In this document: positions 46,681 through 62,604 of the stretch, piece after piece | How the letters are laid out: every line of letters begins with the position of its first letter | Position numbering within the stretch: position 1 is the first letter of the stretch | Source: Chamaelirium japonicum | Taxonomy: Eukaryota; Streptophyta; Magnoliopsida; Liliales; Melanthiaceae | NCBI GenBank assembly: GCA_947650365.1 | Contig: OX393552.1 | Coordinates: forward strand, 48,376,999 to 48,440,998 | Direction of reading: 5' to 3' | DNA length: 64,000 bases | The notes under the pieces: generated by a model | Database searches by the model: none | What the model saw: the letters and a program-made list of their open reading frames with translations, nothing else | What the model was told of the DNA's origin: nothing | Translations under genes and position numbers: made by a program

Positions 46681-49221
46681 GTACGAATGGATCGTACGAA
46701 TGAATTAGAATTGATCGTACGAATGAATTAGAATGGTTACATTCGTGCGAATGAATTAGAATGGATCATAGGAATGAATTAGAACGGATCGTGCGAATGA
46801 ATTAGAATGGATCATACGAATGAATTAGAATGGATCATACGAATGAATTAGAATGGATCGTACGAAGGAATTAGAATGGATCGTACGAATGAATTAGAAT
46901 GGATCGAACGAATGAATTAGAATGGATACATTCGAGGGAATGAATTAGAATAGATCGTAGGAATGAATTAGAATGGATCATAAGAGTGAATTAGAATAGA
47001 TCGTAGGAATGAATTACAATGGATCATACGAATGAATTAGAATGGATCGTACGAACGAATTAGAATGGATCGTACGAACGAATTAGAATGGATCGTATGA
47101 ACGAATTAGAATGGATACATTCGTGCGAATGAATTAGAATGGATCATACAAATGAATTAGAATTGATCGTACGAATGAATTAGAATAGATCGTACGAATG
47201 AATTAGAATTGTTACATTCGTACGAATGAATTAGAATGGATCGTGCGAATGAATTAGAATGGATCGTACGAATGAATTAGAATGTATCGTGCGAATAAAT
47301 TAGAATTGATACATTTGTGCGAATGAATTAGAATGGATCATACGAATGAATTAGAATGGATCGTGCGAATGAATTAGAATGGATCGTACGAATGAATTAG
47401 AATGGATACATTCGTACAAATGAATTAGAATGGATCGTATGAATGAATTAGAATGGATCGTACGAATGAATTAGAATGAATCGTAAGAATGAATTAGAAT
47501 GGATCATACGAATGAATTAGAATGGATCGTGCGAATAAATTTGAATGGATACATTCTTGCAAATAAAATAGAATGGACCGTTCGAATGAATTAGAATGGA
47601 TCGTGCGAATGAATTAGAATGGATACATTCGTGCGAATGAATTAGAATGGATTGTGTGAATGAATTAGAATGAATCGTACGAATGAATTAGATTGCATCG
47701 TACGATCCATTCAAATCCATTCGTACGATCCATTCTTATTCATTCATACGATCCATTCTAATTCATTCGCACAATCCACTCTAATTCATTCGTATGATCC
47801 ATTCTAATTCATTCGTACGAATGTAACCATTCTAATTCATTCGTACGATCCATTCTAATTCATTCCTATGATCCATTCTAATTCATTCACACGAATGTAT
47901 CCATTCTAATTCATTTGCACGATCCATTCTAATTCATTCCTATGATCCATTCTAATTCATTCATACGATCCATTCTAATACATTTGCTCGAATGTATCCA
48001 TTCTAATTCGTTCATCAATCCATTCTAATTCGTTCGTACGATCCATTCTAATTCGTTCGTACGATCCATTCTAATTCATTCGCACGATCCATTCTAATTT
48101 ATTTGTACGATCCATTCTAATTCATTCGTACGATCCATTCTAATTCATTCGCACAAATGTAACCATTCTAATTCATTCGTACGATCCATTCTAATTCGTA
48201 CGATCCATTCTAATCCATTCGTACGATCCATTCTAATCCATTCGTACGATCCATTCTAATTCATTCGCACGATCCATTCTAATTCATTCACACAAATGTA
48301 TCCATTCTAATTCATTCGCTCGAATGTATCCATTCTAATTCATTCTCACGAATGTAATCATTCTAATTCATTCGTACGATCCATTCTAATCCATTCGTAC
48401 GATCCATTCTAATCCATTCGTACGATCCATTCTAATTCATTCGTATGATCCATTCTAATTCATTCTCACAAATGTATCCATTCTAATTCATTCGTATGAT
48501 CCATTCTAATTCATTCGTACGATCCATTCTAATTCATTCGCACAATCCATTCTAATTTATTCGTACGATCCATTCTAATTCATTCCTATGATCCATTCTA
48601 ATTCATTCGCACGATCTATTCTAATTCAATCGCATGATCCATTCTAATTCATTCGTACGATCCATTCTAATTCATTCGTACAATGCGTTCTAATCCATTC
48701 GTACGATCCATTCTAATTCATTCCTATGACCCATTCTAATTCATTCGTACGATCCATTCTAATTCATTCGCTCGAATGTATCCATTCTAATTCATTCGTA
48801 CGATCCATTCTAATTCGTTCATACGATCCATTCTCATTCATTCGTTCGATCCATTCTAATTCACTCGTACGATCCATTCAAATTCATTCGCATGATCCAT
48901 TCTAATTCATTCGTACGATCCATTCTAATTCATTCTCACGAATGTAACCTTTCTAATTCATTTGTATGATCCATTCTAATCCATTCGTTCGATCCATTCT
49001 AATCCATTCGTACGACCCATTCTAATCCATTCGTACGATCCATTCTAATCTATTTATACGATCCATTCTAATTCATTCTCACAAATGTAACCTTTCTAAT
49101 TCATTTGTACGATCCATTCTAATTCATTCGTACGATCCATTCTAATCCATTCGTACGATCCATTCTAATCCATTCGTACGATCCATTCTAATTCATTCCT
49201 ACGATCCATTCTAATTCATTC
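46681..49221. repeat. Satellite, forward to 47704 then reverse
   Basis: The interval 46900-47290 matches 58934-59324 at an offset of 12034 bp, sharing the order of variant units (GAAC, TAGG, GAACGAATTAG, TTGATC). Confidence 0.85.
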
Positions 49222-51162
49222 GGTGAATGGATTAGAATGGATTGTACGAATGAATTAGAATAGATACATTTGTGCGAATGAATTAGAATGGATCATACGA
49301 ATGAATTAGAATGGATCGTACGAATAAATTAGAATGGATCGTGCGAATGAATTAGAATGGATTCATTCGTACAAATGAATTAGAATGGATCGTGCGAATG
49401 AATTAGAATGGATCGTACGAAAGAATTAGAATGGATCGTGCAAATAAATTAGAATGGATCGTACGAATGAATTAGAATGGATCGTGCGAATGAATTAGAA
49501 TGGATCATACGAATGAATTAGAATGGATACATTCGTGCGAATGAATTAGAACGTATCGTACGAGTGAAATAGAATGGATCATACGAAAGAATTAGAATGG
49601 ATCGTATGAATGAACTAGAATGGATCGTGCGAATGAATTAGAATGGATCGTACGAATGAATTAGAATGGATCGTACGGATGAATTAGAATGGTTACATTC
49701 GTGCGAATGAATTAGAATGGATCGTACGAATGAATTAGAATGGATCGTACTAATGAATTAGAATGGATATATTCGAGCGAATGAATTAGAATAGATCGTA
49801 GGAATGAATTAGAATGGATCATACGAATGAATTAGAATGGATCGTGCGAATGAATTAGAATGGATTGTAGGAATGAATTAGAATAGATCGTATGAATGAA
49901 TTAGAATGGATACATTCGAGCGAATGAATTAGAATGGATCGTACGAATGAATTAGAATGGATCGTACGAATGAATTAGAATGGTTACATTCGTGCGAATG
50001 AATTAGAATGGATCGTACGAATGAATTAGAATGGATCATAGGAATGAATTAGAATGGATCGTACGAATGAATTAGAATGGATCGTACAAATGAATTAGAA
50101 TGGATACATTTGTGCGATGAATAAGAATGGAGCGTACGAATGAATTAGAATGTAACCATTCTAATTCATTCGTACGATCCATTCTTATTCATTCCTACGA
50201 TCCATTCTAATTCATTCGCACGAATGTATCCATTCTAATTCATTTGCATGATCCATTCTAATTCATTCCTATGATCCATTCTAATTCATTTGCACGATCC
50301 ATTCTTATTCATCGCACGAATGAATAAGAATGGATCATGCGAATGAATTAGAATAGATACATTCGTGCGAATGAATTAGAATGGATTGTGTGAATGAATT
50401 AGAATAGATCGTACGAATGAATTAGAATGGATCATACGAATGAATTAGAATGGATCGTACGAATGAATTAGAATGATTACATTCGTGAGAATGAATTAGA
50501 ATGGATACATTCGAGCGAATGAATTAGAATGGATACATTTGTGTGAATGAATTAGAATGGATCGTGCGAATGAATTAGAATGGATCGTATGAATGGATTA
50601 GAATGGATCGTACGAATGGATTAGAATGGATCGTACGAATGGATTAGAATGGATCGTACGAATTAGAATGGATCGTACGAATGAATTAGAATGGTTATAT
50701 TTGTGCGAATGAATTAGAATGGATCGTACGAATGAATTAGAATGGATCGTACAAATGAATTAGAATGGATCGTGCGAATGAAATAGAATGGATCGTACGA
50801 ACGAATTAGAATGGATCGTACGAACGAATTAGAATGGATCGTATGAACGAATTAGAATGGATACATTCGAGCGAATGTATTAGAATGGATCGTATGAATG
50901 AATTAGAATGGATCATAGGAATGAATTAGAATGGATCGTGCAAATGAATTAGAATGGATACATTCGTGTGAATGAATTAGATTGGATCATAGGAATGAAT
51001 TAGAATGGATCATACGAATGAATTAGAATGGTTACATTCGTACGAATGAATTAGAATGGATCATACGAATGAATTAGAGTGGATTGTGCGAATGAATTAG
51101 AATGGATCGTATGAATGAATAAGAATGGATCGTACGAATGGATTTGAATGGATCGTACGATG
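49222..51162. repeat. Satellite, forward with a reverse island at 50153-50314
   Basis: The island ends in CTTATTCATCGCACGAATGA, a truncated unit that also occurs near 40030 and 54770. Confidence 0.8.
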
Positions 51163-53336
51163 CAATCTAATTCATTCGTACGATTCATTCTAATTCATTC
51201 GCACAATCCATTCTAATTCATTCGCACGAATGTATCCATTCTAATTCATTCGCACGATCCATTCTAATTCATTCGAACGGTCCATTCTATTTTATTTGCA
51301 AGAATGTATCCATTCAAATTTATTCGCACGATCCATTCTAATTCATTCGTACGATCCATTCTAATTCATTCTTACGATTCATTCTAATTCATTCATACGA
51401 TCCATTCTAATTCATTCATACGATCCATTCTAATTCATTTGTACGAATGTATCCATTCTAATTCATTCGTACGATCCATTCTAATTCATTCGCACGATCC
51501 ATTCTAATTCATTCGTATGATCCATTCTAATTCATTCGCACAAATGTATGAATTCTAATTTATTCGCACGATACATTCTAATTCATTCGTACGATCCATT
51601 CTAATTCATTCGCACGATCCATTCTAATTCATTCGTACGAATGTAACAATTCTAATTCATTCGTACGATCTATTCTAATTCATTCGTACGATCAACTCTA
51701 ATTCATTTGTACGATCCATTCTAATTCATTCGCACGAATGTATCCATTCTAATTCGTTCATACGATCCATTCTAATTCGTTCGTACGATCCATTCTAATT
51801 CGTTCGTACGATCCATTCTAATTCATTCGTATGATCCATTGTAATTCATTCCTACGATCTATTCTAATTCACTCTTATGATCCATTCTAATTCATTCCTA
51901 CGATCTATTCTAATTCATTCGCTCGAATGTATCCATTCTAATTCATTTGTTCGATCCATTCTAATTCATTCGTATGATCCATTCTAATTCCTTCGTACAA
52001 TCCATTCTAATTCATTCGTATGATCCATTCTAATTCATTCGTACGATCCATTCTAATTCATTCGCACGATCCGTTCTAATTCATTCCTATGATCCATTCA
52101 AATTCATTCGCACGAATGTAACCATTCGAATTCATTCGTACGATCCATTCTTATTCATTCGTACGATCCATTCGTACAAATGAATTAGAATGGATCGTAC
52201 GAATGAATTAGAATGGATCGTACGAATGGATTAGAACGCATTGTACGAATGAATTAGAATGGATCGTACGAATGGATTAGAATGGATCGTACGAATGAAT
52301 TAGAATGGATATATTCGAGCGAATGAATTAGAATGGATCGTACGAATGAATTAGAATGGATCATAGGAATGAATTAGAATGGATCGTGCAAATGAATTAG
52401 AATCGATACATTCGTGCGAATGAATTAGAATGGATCGTAGGAATGAATTAGAATGGATCGTACGAATGAATTAGAATGGTTACATTCGTGCGAATGAATT
52501 AGAATGGATCGTACTAATGGATTAGAATGGATCGTACGAATGGATTAGAATGGATCGTACGATGAATTAGAATGGATACATTCGAGCGAATGAATTAGAA
52601 TGGATCGTACGAATGAATTCGAATGGATCATAGGAATGAATTAGAATGGATCGTGCAAATGAATTAGAATGGATACATTCGTGCGAATGAATTAGAATTC
52701 ATTCATACGAATGAATTAGAATGGATCGTAGAAATGAATTAGAATGGATCGTGCGAATGAATTAGAATGGATTGTACGAATGAATTAGAATGGATACATT
52801 CGTGCAAATGAATTAGAATGGATCGTACGAATGAATTAGACTGGATCGTACGAATAAATTAGAATGGATACATTCATGCGAATGAATTAGAATGGATCGT
52901 ACGAATGGATTAGAATGGATCGTACGAATGGATTAGAATGGATCATACGAATGAATTAGAATGGATCGTACAAATAAATTAGAATGGATCATGCAAATGA
53001 ATTAGAATGGATCGTACGAATGAATTAGAATGGATACATTTGTGCGAATGAGTTAGAATGGATCGTACGAATGAATTAGAATGGATCATACGAATGAATT
53101 AGAATGGATCGTACAAATGAATTAGAATTGATCGTACGAATGAATTAGAATAGATCGTACGAATGAATTAGAATTGATACATTCGTACGAATGAATTAGA
53201 ATGGATCGTGTGAATGAATTAGAACGGTTACATTCGTGCGAATGAATTAGAATTGATCGTATGAATGAATAAGAATGGATCGTACGAATGAAGTAGAATA
53301 GATAGTGCGAATGAATTAGAATGAATCGTACGAATG
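50462..53336. repeat. Segmental duplication, copy B (~2.9 kb)
   Basis: Partner of 41715-44590. Small differences (point changes and a few one-base indels) show that the two are not an exact assembly repeat. Confidence 0.9.
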
Positions 53337-53850
53337 AATTAGAATGGATACATTCTTGTGAATAAATTAGAACGGATCGTATATTCGTGCAAATAAATTA
53401 GAACGCATCGTACGAATGAACTAGAACGCATCGTACGAATGAATTAGAATGGATCGTACGAATGGATTAGAACGGATCGTACGAATGAATTAGAATGGAT
53501 CATACGAATAAATTAGAATGGTTACATTCGAGCGAATGAATTAGAATGGATCGTACGAATGCATTAGAATGGATCATAGGAACGAATTAGAATGGATCGT
53601 ACGAATGGATTAGTACGCATTGTACGAATGAATTAGAATGGATCGTACAAATGAATTAGAATGGATATATTCATGCGAATGAATTAGAATGGATCGTACG
53701 AATGAATTAGAATAGATCGTGCGAATGAATTAGAATGGATAGTGCGAATGAATTAGAATGGATCGTACGAATGAATTAGAATGGATCCACCGAATGAGTT
53801 AGAATGGATCATACGAATGAATTAGAATGGATCGTACGAACGAATTAGAA
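51163..53850. repeat. Satellite, reverse to 52176 then forward
   Basis: Mostly inside segmental copy B. Beyond 53336 it carries the variant GAATAAATTAGAACGG, repeated near 54200. Confidence 0.85.
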
Positions 53851-56630
53851 TGAATCGTACGATCCATTCTAATTCATTCGTCCGATCTATTCTAATTCAT
53901 TCGCACGAATGTATCCATTCTAATTCATTGAATGAATTAGAATGGATCATACAAATAAATTAGAATGGATCGTGCGAATGAATTAGAATGGATTGTGCGA
54001 ATGAATTAGAATGGATATATTCGTGCGAATGAATTAGAATTGATCGTACGAATGAATTAGAATGGATCGTGCAAATGAATTAGAATGAATCGTACGAATG
54101 AATTAGAATGGATCGTACGAATGAATTAGAATGGATACATTTGTACGAATAAATTAGAATGGATTGTACGAATTAATTAGAATGGATACATTCTTGTGAA
54201 TAAATTAGAACGGATCGTATATTTGTGCAAATAAATTAGAATGGATTATACGAATGAATTTGAATGGATCGTGCGAATGAATTAGAATGAATCGTACGAA
54301 TGCATTAGAATGGATCGTACGAATGAATTAGAATGAATCGTACGATCCATTCTAATTTATTCGTCCGATCCATTCTAATTCATTCGCACGAATGCATCAA
54401 TTCTAATTCATTCGTACAATCCATTCTAATTCATTCGCACGATCCATTCAAATTCATTCGTATGATCCATTCTAATTCATTCCTACGATCCATTCTAATT
54501 CATTCGTACGATCCATTCTAATTCATTTGCATGAATGTATCCATTCTAATTTATTCGTACGATCCAGTCTAATTCATTCGTAAGATCCATTCTAATTCAT
54601 TCGCATGAATATATCCATTCTAATTCATTTGTACGATCCTTTCTAATTTATTCGCACGATCCATTCTAATTCTTTCATATGATCCATTCTAATTCATTCG
54701 CCCGAATGTATCCATTCTAGTTGATTCGTACGCTCTATTCTAATTCATTCGTACGCTCCATTCTTATTCATCGCACAAATGTATCCATTCTAATTTATTC
54801 GTACGATCCATTCAAATTCAATCGTATGATCCATTCTAATTCATTCGCACAAATGTATCGTACGAATAAAATAGAATGGATCATACAAATGAATTAGAAA
54901 GGTTACATTCGTGACAATGAATTAGAATGGATCGTACGAATGAATTAGAATGGATCATGCGAATGAATTTGAATGGATCGTACGAATGAATTAGAATGGA
55001 TCGAACGAATGAATTAGAATAGATACATTCGGGCGAATGAATTAGAATAGATCGTAGGAATGAATTAGAATGGATCATACGAATGAATTAGAATGGATCG
55101 TACGAATGAATTAGAATGGATCGTGCGAATGAATTAGAATGGATCGTACGAATGAATTAGAATGGATCGTACGAACGAATTAGAATGGATCGTACGAACG
55201 AATTAGAATGGATCGTACGAACGAATTAGAATTGATCGTATGAACGAATTAGAATGGATCGTACGAATGAATTAGAATGGATCGAACGAATGAATTAGAA
55301 TGGATACATTTGAGCGAATGAATTAGAATAGATCGTACGAACTGATTAGAATGGATCGTACGAATGGATTAGAATGGATCGTACGAATGAATTAGAATGG
55401 ATCATGCGAATGAATTTGAATGGATCGTACGAATAAATTAGAATGGATCATACGAATGAATTTGAAAAGGTTACATTTGTGAGAATGAATTAGAATAGAT
55501 CGTACGAATGAATTAGAATGGATCGTACGAATGAATTAGAATGGATTGTGCGAATGAATTAGAATGAATCGTATGAATGAATTAGAATGGATACATTCGA
55601 GCGAATGAATTAGAATAGATCGTACGAACGGATTAGAATGGATCGTACGAATGGATTAGAATGGATCGTACGAATGAATTAGAAGGGATCATGCGAATGA
55701 ATTTGAATGGATCGTACGAATAAATTAGAATGGATCGTACGAATGAATTAGAATAGATCGTACGAATGAATTAGAATGGATCGTGCTAATGAATTAGAAT
55801 GGATTGTACGAATGAATTAGAATGGATCGTGCGAATGAATTTGAATGGATCGTACGAATGAATTAGAATGGATAGAATGAATGAATTAGAATGGACACAT
55901 TCGTGCGAATGAATTAGAATGGATCGTACGAATGAATTAGAATGGATACATTCGTACGAATGAATCAGAATGGATCCTACGAATGAATTAGAATAGATAC
56001 ATTTGTACGAATGAATTAGAATGGATCGTACGAATGAATTAATATGGATCATGCGAATGAATTAGAATGGATCATACGAATGAATTAAAATGGATACATT
56101 CGTGCAAATGAATTAGAATGGATCATAGGAATGAATTAGAATGGATCGTACGAATGAATTAGAATGGTTACATTCGTGCGAATGAATTAGAATGGATCGT
56201 ACGAAAGGATTAGAATGGATCGTACGAATGGATTAGAACGCATTATACGAATGAATTAGAATGGATCGTACGAATGGATTAGAATGGATCGTACGAATGA
56301 ATTAGAATGGATCATACGAATAAATTAGAATGGATATATTCGAGCGAATGAATTAGAATGGATCGTACGAATGAATTAGAATGGATCATAGGAATGAATT
56401 AGAATGGATCGTACGAATGGATTAGAATGTATCGAACAAATAAATTAGAATGGATACATTCGAGCGATTGAATTAGAATAGATCGTAGGAATGAATTAGA
56501 ATGGATCATACGAATGAATTAGAATGGATCGTGCGAATGAATTACATTGGATTGTACGAATGAGTTAGAATGGATACATTCGTGCGAATGAATTAGAATG
56601 GATCGGACGAATGAATTAGAATGGATCGTA
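53851..56630. repeat. Satellite, reverse island, forward, reverse (54344-54856), forward
   Basis: Two copies of the GAATCGTACGATCC/GTCCGATC junction lie at about 53855 and 54343. The switch at 53930 is the palindrome TAATTCATTGAATGAATTA. A segment near 55331 recurs 287 bp later. Confidence 0.8.
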
Positions 56631-57988
56631 CGATTCATTCTAATTCGTTCGTACGATCCAGTCTAATTCATTCGTATGATCCATTCTAACTCATTCGGTG
56701 GATCCATTCTAATTCATTCGTACGATCCATTCTAATTCATTCGCACTATCCATTCTAATTAATTCGCACGATCCATTCTAATTCATTCGTACTATCCATT
56801 CTAATTCATTCGCACGAATGTATCCATTCTAATTCATTTGTACGATCCATTCTAATTCATTCGTACAATGCGTTCTAATCCATTCATACGATCCATTCTA
56901 ATTCATTCCTATGATCCATTCTAATTCATTCGTACGATCCATTCTAATTCATTCGCTCGAATGTATCCATTCTAATTCATTCGTACAATCCATTCTAATT
57001 CATTCGCACGATCCATTCTAATTCATTCGTAGGATCTATTCTAATTCATTCCTACGATCTATTCTAATTCATTCGCTCGAATGTATCCATTCTAATTCAT
57101 TCGTTCGATCCATTCTTATTCATTCGTACGATCCATTCTAATTCATTCGTACGATCCATTCTAATTCATTCGTACAAATGTATCTATTCTAATTCATTCG
57201 TACAATGCGTTCTAATCCATTCGTACGATCCATTCTAATCCATTCGTACGATCCATTCTAATTCATTCGCACGAATGTAACAATTCTAATTCATTCATAT
57301 GATCGATTCTAATTTATTCGTACGATCCATTCAAATTCAATCGTATGATCCATTCTAATTCATTCGCACGATCAATTCTAATTCATTCGTCCGATCCATT
57401 CTAATTCATTCGCACGAATGTATCCATTCTAATTCATTCGTACGATCCATTCTAATTCATTCGCATGATCCATTCTAACTCATTCGGTGGATCCATTCTA
57501 ATTCATTCGTACGATCCATTCTAATTCATTCGCATGATCCATTCTAATTTATTCGTACGATCCATTCTAATTCATTCGTACGATCTATTCTAATTCATTC
57601 GCATGATCTATTCTAATTCATTCGTACGATCCATTCTAATTCATTCGTACAATCCATTCAAATTCATTCGTACGATGCAATCTAATTCATTCGAATGAAT
57701 ATATCCATTCTAATTCATTCGTACGATCCTTTCTAATTCATTCGCACGATCCATTTTAATTCTTTCATATGATCCATTCTAATTCATTCGTACGATCCAT
57801 TCTAATTCATTCGTATGATCAATTCTAATTCATTCGCACGATCCATTCTAATTCATTCGTACGATCCATTCTAATCCATTCGTACGATCCATTCTAATCC
57901 ATTCGTACGATCCATTCTAATTCGTTCATACGATCCATTCTAATTGATTCGTAAGATCCATTCTAATTCATTCGTATGATCAATTCTA
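56631..57988 (-). repeat. Satellite block, reverse
   Basis: Contains TCGGTGGATCC variants near 56695 and 57485, the reverse of the CCACCGAATG units seen in forward blocks. Confidence 0.8.
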
Positions 57989-59820
57989 ATTCATTAGAAT
58001 GGATCGTACGAATGAATTAGAATGGATCATACGAACAAATTAGAATGGATCGTACGAATGAATTAGAATGGATCATATGAATGAATTAGAATGGTTACAT
58101 TCGTGCGAATGAATTAGAATGGATCGTACGAATGGATTAGAATGGATTGTACGAATGCATTAGAACGCATTGTACGAATGAATTAGAATAGATTCATTCT
58201 AACTCATTCGGTGGATCCATTCTAATTCATTCGTACGATCCATTCTAATGCATTCGTACGATTCATTCTAATTCATTCGCACGATCCATTCTAATTCATT
58301 CGTATGATCCATTCTAATTTATTCATACAATCCATTCAAATTCATTCGCACAATGGATCGTACGAATGAATTTGAATGGATCGTACGAATGAATTAGAAT
58401 GGATACATTCGTACGATCCATTCTAATTCGTTCGTACGAACCATTCTAATTCATTCGTACGATCATACGAATGAATTAGAATGGATTGTACGAATGAATT
58501 AGAATGGATACATTCGTGCGAATGAATTAGAATTGATCGTACGAATGGATTAGAATGGATCGTACGAATGGATCATGCAAATGAATTAGAATGGATCGTA
58601 CGAATGAATTAGAATGGATCGTACGAATGAATTAGAATGGATACATTCGTGCGAATGAATTAGAATGGATTGTGCGAATGAATTAGAATGGATCGTACGA
58701 ATGAATTAGAATGGATTGTACGAATGAATTAGAATAGATCGTACAAATGAATTACAAAGGTTACATTTGTGAGAATGAATTAGAATGGATCGTACGAATG
58801 AATTTGAATGGATCGTGCGAATGAATTAGAATGGTTACATTCGTGCGAGTGAATTAGAATGGATCGTACGAATGAATTAGAATGGATACATTCGAGCGAA
58901 TGAATTAGAATGGATCGTACGAATGAATTAGAATGGATCGAACGAATGAATTAGAATGGATACATTCGAGCGAATGAATTAGAATAGATCGTAGGAATGA
59001 ATTAGAATGGATCATACGAATGAATTAGAATAGATCGTAGGAATGAATTAGAATGGATCATATGAATGAATTAGAATGGATCGTACGAACGAATTAGAAT
59101 GGATCGTACGAACGAATTAAAATGGATCGTATGAACGAATTAGAATTGATACATTCGTGCGAATGAATTCGAATGGATCGTACAAATGAATTAGATTTGA
59201 TCGTACGAATGAATTAGAATAGATCGTACGAATGAATTAGAATTGATACATTCGTACGAATGAATTAGAATGGATCGTGCGAATGAATTAGAATGGATCG
59301 TACGAATGAATTAGAATGTATCGTACGAATGAATTAGAATGGATTGTGCGAATGAATTAGAATGGATCGTGCGAATGAATTTGAATGGATCGTGCGAATG
59401 CATTGGAATGGATCATACAAATGAATTAGAATGGATCGTACGAATGAATTAGAATGGATACATTCGTGCGAATGAATTAGAATGGATCGTACAAATGAAT
59501 TAGACTGGATCGTACGAATAAATTAGAATGGATACATTCAAGCAAATAAATTAGAATGGATCGTACGAATGAATTAGAATGGATCGTTCGAATGGATTAG
59601 AATGGATCGTACGAACGGATTAGAATGGATCGCACAAATGGATTAGAATGGATCGTACGAATGAATTAGAATGGGTCGTGCGAATGAATTAAAATGGAAC
59701 GCACAAATGAATTAGAATGGATCGGACGAATTAATTAGAATGGATCGTACGAATGAATTAGAATGGATACATTCGAGTGAATGAATTAGAATGGATCAGA
59801 ATGGATACATGCGTGCGAAT
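57989..59820. repeat. Satellite, short alternating blocks then forward
   Basis: Switches lie near 58191, 58351, 58406 and 58466. From there to 59820 it is forward. The end carries GGATCAGAATGGATACATGC, otherwise seen only near 12900-13400. Confidence 0.8.
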
Positions 59821-62604
59821 AAATCCATTCTACTTCATTCTAATTCATTCGTACGATCCATTCTAATTCATTCGCACGATCCATTCTAATTTATTCGTAC
59901 TGTCCATTCTAATTCATTCGTACGATCTATTCTAATTCATTCGCTTGATCCATTCTAATTCATTCGTACGATCGATTCTTATTCATTCATACGATCCATT
60001 CTAATTCATTCGCACGATCCATTCTAATTGTTTCGCACAATCCATTCTAATTCATTCGTACGATCCATTCTAATTCATTTGTACGAATGAATTAGAATGG
60101 ATCGTACGAATGGATTAGAATGGATCGTAAGAATGAATTGGAATGGATCGTACGAACGAATTATAATGGATCGTATGAACGAATTAGAATGGATCATATG
60201 AATGAATTAGAATGGATCATACGAATGAATTAGAATGGATACATTTGTGCAAATGAATTAGAATGGATTGTACGAATGAATTAGACTGGATCGTTCGAAT
60301 GAATTAGAATGGATACATTCGAGCGAATGAATTAGAATGGACTAATTCATTTGCACGATCCATTCTAATTCATTCCTATGATCCATTCTAATTCATTCGC
60401 ACGATCCATTCTAATTCATTCGCACAATCCGTTCTAATTCATTCGCACAATCCATTCTAATTCATTCGCACGAATGTATCCATTCTAATTTATTCGAACG
60501 ATCCAGTCTAATTCATTCGTACGATCCATTCTAATTCATTCGCACGAATGTATCCATTCTAATTCATTCGTATGATCCATTCTAATTCATTCATATGATC
60601 CATTCTAATTCGTTCGTATGATCCATTATAATTCGTTCGTACGATCCATTCTAATTCATTCGTACGATCCATTCTAATCCATTCGTACGATCCATTCTAA
60701 TTCTTTCGTACAAATGAATTAGAATGGATCGTACGAATGAATTTAAATGGATTGTACGAAAGAATTAGAATGGATCGTGCGAATGAATTAGAATGGATCA
60801 TATGAATGAATAAGAATGGATCGTACGAATGAATTAGAATGGATCATGCGAATGAATTAGAATAGATCGTACGAATGAATTAGAATGGATAGTACGAATA
60901 AATTAGAATGGATCGTGCGAATGAATTAGAATGGATCGTACGAATGAATTAGAATGAATTAGAATGGATACATTCGAGCGAATGAATTAGAATAGATCGT
61001 AGGAATGAATTAGAATAGATCATACAAATGAATAAGAATGGATCCATTCTAATTCATTCCTAGGATCCATTCTAATTCATTCCTACGATCCATTCTAATT
61101 CATTCACACGAATGTATGCATTATAATTCATTTGCACGATCCATTCTAATTCATTCGTATGATCCATTCTAATTCATTCGCTCGTACGAATGCATTAGAA
61201 TAGATCGTACGAATGAATTAGAATGAATCGTACGATCCATTCTAATTCATTCGTCCGATCCATTCTAATTCATTTGTACAATCCATTCTAATTAATTCGC
61301 ACGAATGTATCCATTCTAATTCATTCGTACGATCCATTCTAATTCATTCGTATGAACAATTCTAATTCATTCGCACGATCCATTCTAATTCATTCGTACG
61401 ATCCATTCTAATTCATTCGAACGAATGAATTAGAATGGATACATTCGTGCGAATGAATTAGAATGGATCGTACGAATGAATTAGAATGGATCGTGCGAAT
61501 GAATTAGAATTGATCATATGAATGAATTAGAATGGATCCTACGAATGAATTAGAATGGATACATTCGTGCGAATGTATTAGAATGGATCATACAAATGAA
61601 TTAGAATGGATCGGACGAATGAATTAGAATGGATCGTACGATTCGTTCTAATTAATTCATACAATCCATTCTAATGCATTCGTACGAGCGAATGAATTAG
61701 AATGGATCGTACGAATGAATTAGATTGGATCATAGGAATGAATTAGAATGGATCGTGCAAATGAATTAGAATGGATACCTTCGTGTGAATGAATTAGAAT
61801 GGATCGTAGGAATGAATTAGAATGGATCGTACGAATGAATTAGAATGGATCCATTCTTATTCCTTCGTATGATCCATTCTAATTCATTCCTACGATCTAT
61901 TCTAATTCATTCGCTCAAATGTATCCATTCTAATTCATTCTAATTCATTCGTACGATCCATTCTAATTCATTCGCACGATCCATTCTAATTTATTTGTAC
62001 TATCCATTCTAATTCATTCGTACGATCTATTCTAATTCATTCGCATGATCCATTCTAATTCATTCGTACGATCCATTCTTATTCATTCATACGATCCATT
62101 CTAATTCATTCGCACGATCCATTCTAATTCTTTCGCACAATCCATTCTAATTCATTCGTACGATCCATTCTAATTCATTTGTACGAATGAATTAGAATCG
62201 ATCGTACGAATGGATTCGAATGGTTCGTACGAATGAATTAGAATGGATCGTACGAATGAATTAGAATGGATCGTACGAACGAATTAGAATGGATCATATG
62301 AATGAATTAGAATGGATCGTACGAATGAATTAGAATGGATACATTCGTGCGAATGAATTAGAATGGATCGTACGAATGAATTAGACTGGATCGTACGAAT
62401 AATTTAGAATGGATACATTCATGCGAATGAAATAGAATGGATTGTGCGAATGAATTAGAACGGATTGTGCGAATGAATTAGAATGGATCGTGCGAATGAA
62501 TTAGAATGGATCGTACGAATGAATTAGAATGGATCATAGGAATGAATTAGAATGGATCGTGCAAATGAATTAGAACGGATCGTACGAATGAATTAGAATG
62601 GATC
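59821..62604. repeat. Satellite, many short blocks
   Basis: About a dozen direction changes occur in 2.8 kb. The interval 59823-60160 matches 61923-62260 at an offset of exactly 2100 bp and includes the reverse-to-forward junction TTTGTACGAATG. Confidence 0.8.

Noticed and set aside
26523-56052. Open frames of 60-90 residues rich in His, Ser, Ile and Phe within the array
   Set aside because: They are a 23-residue periodic translation of the 23-bp satellite and occur by chance where stops are mutated.
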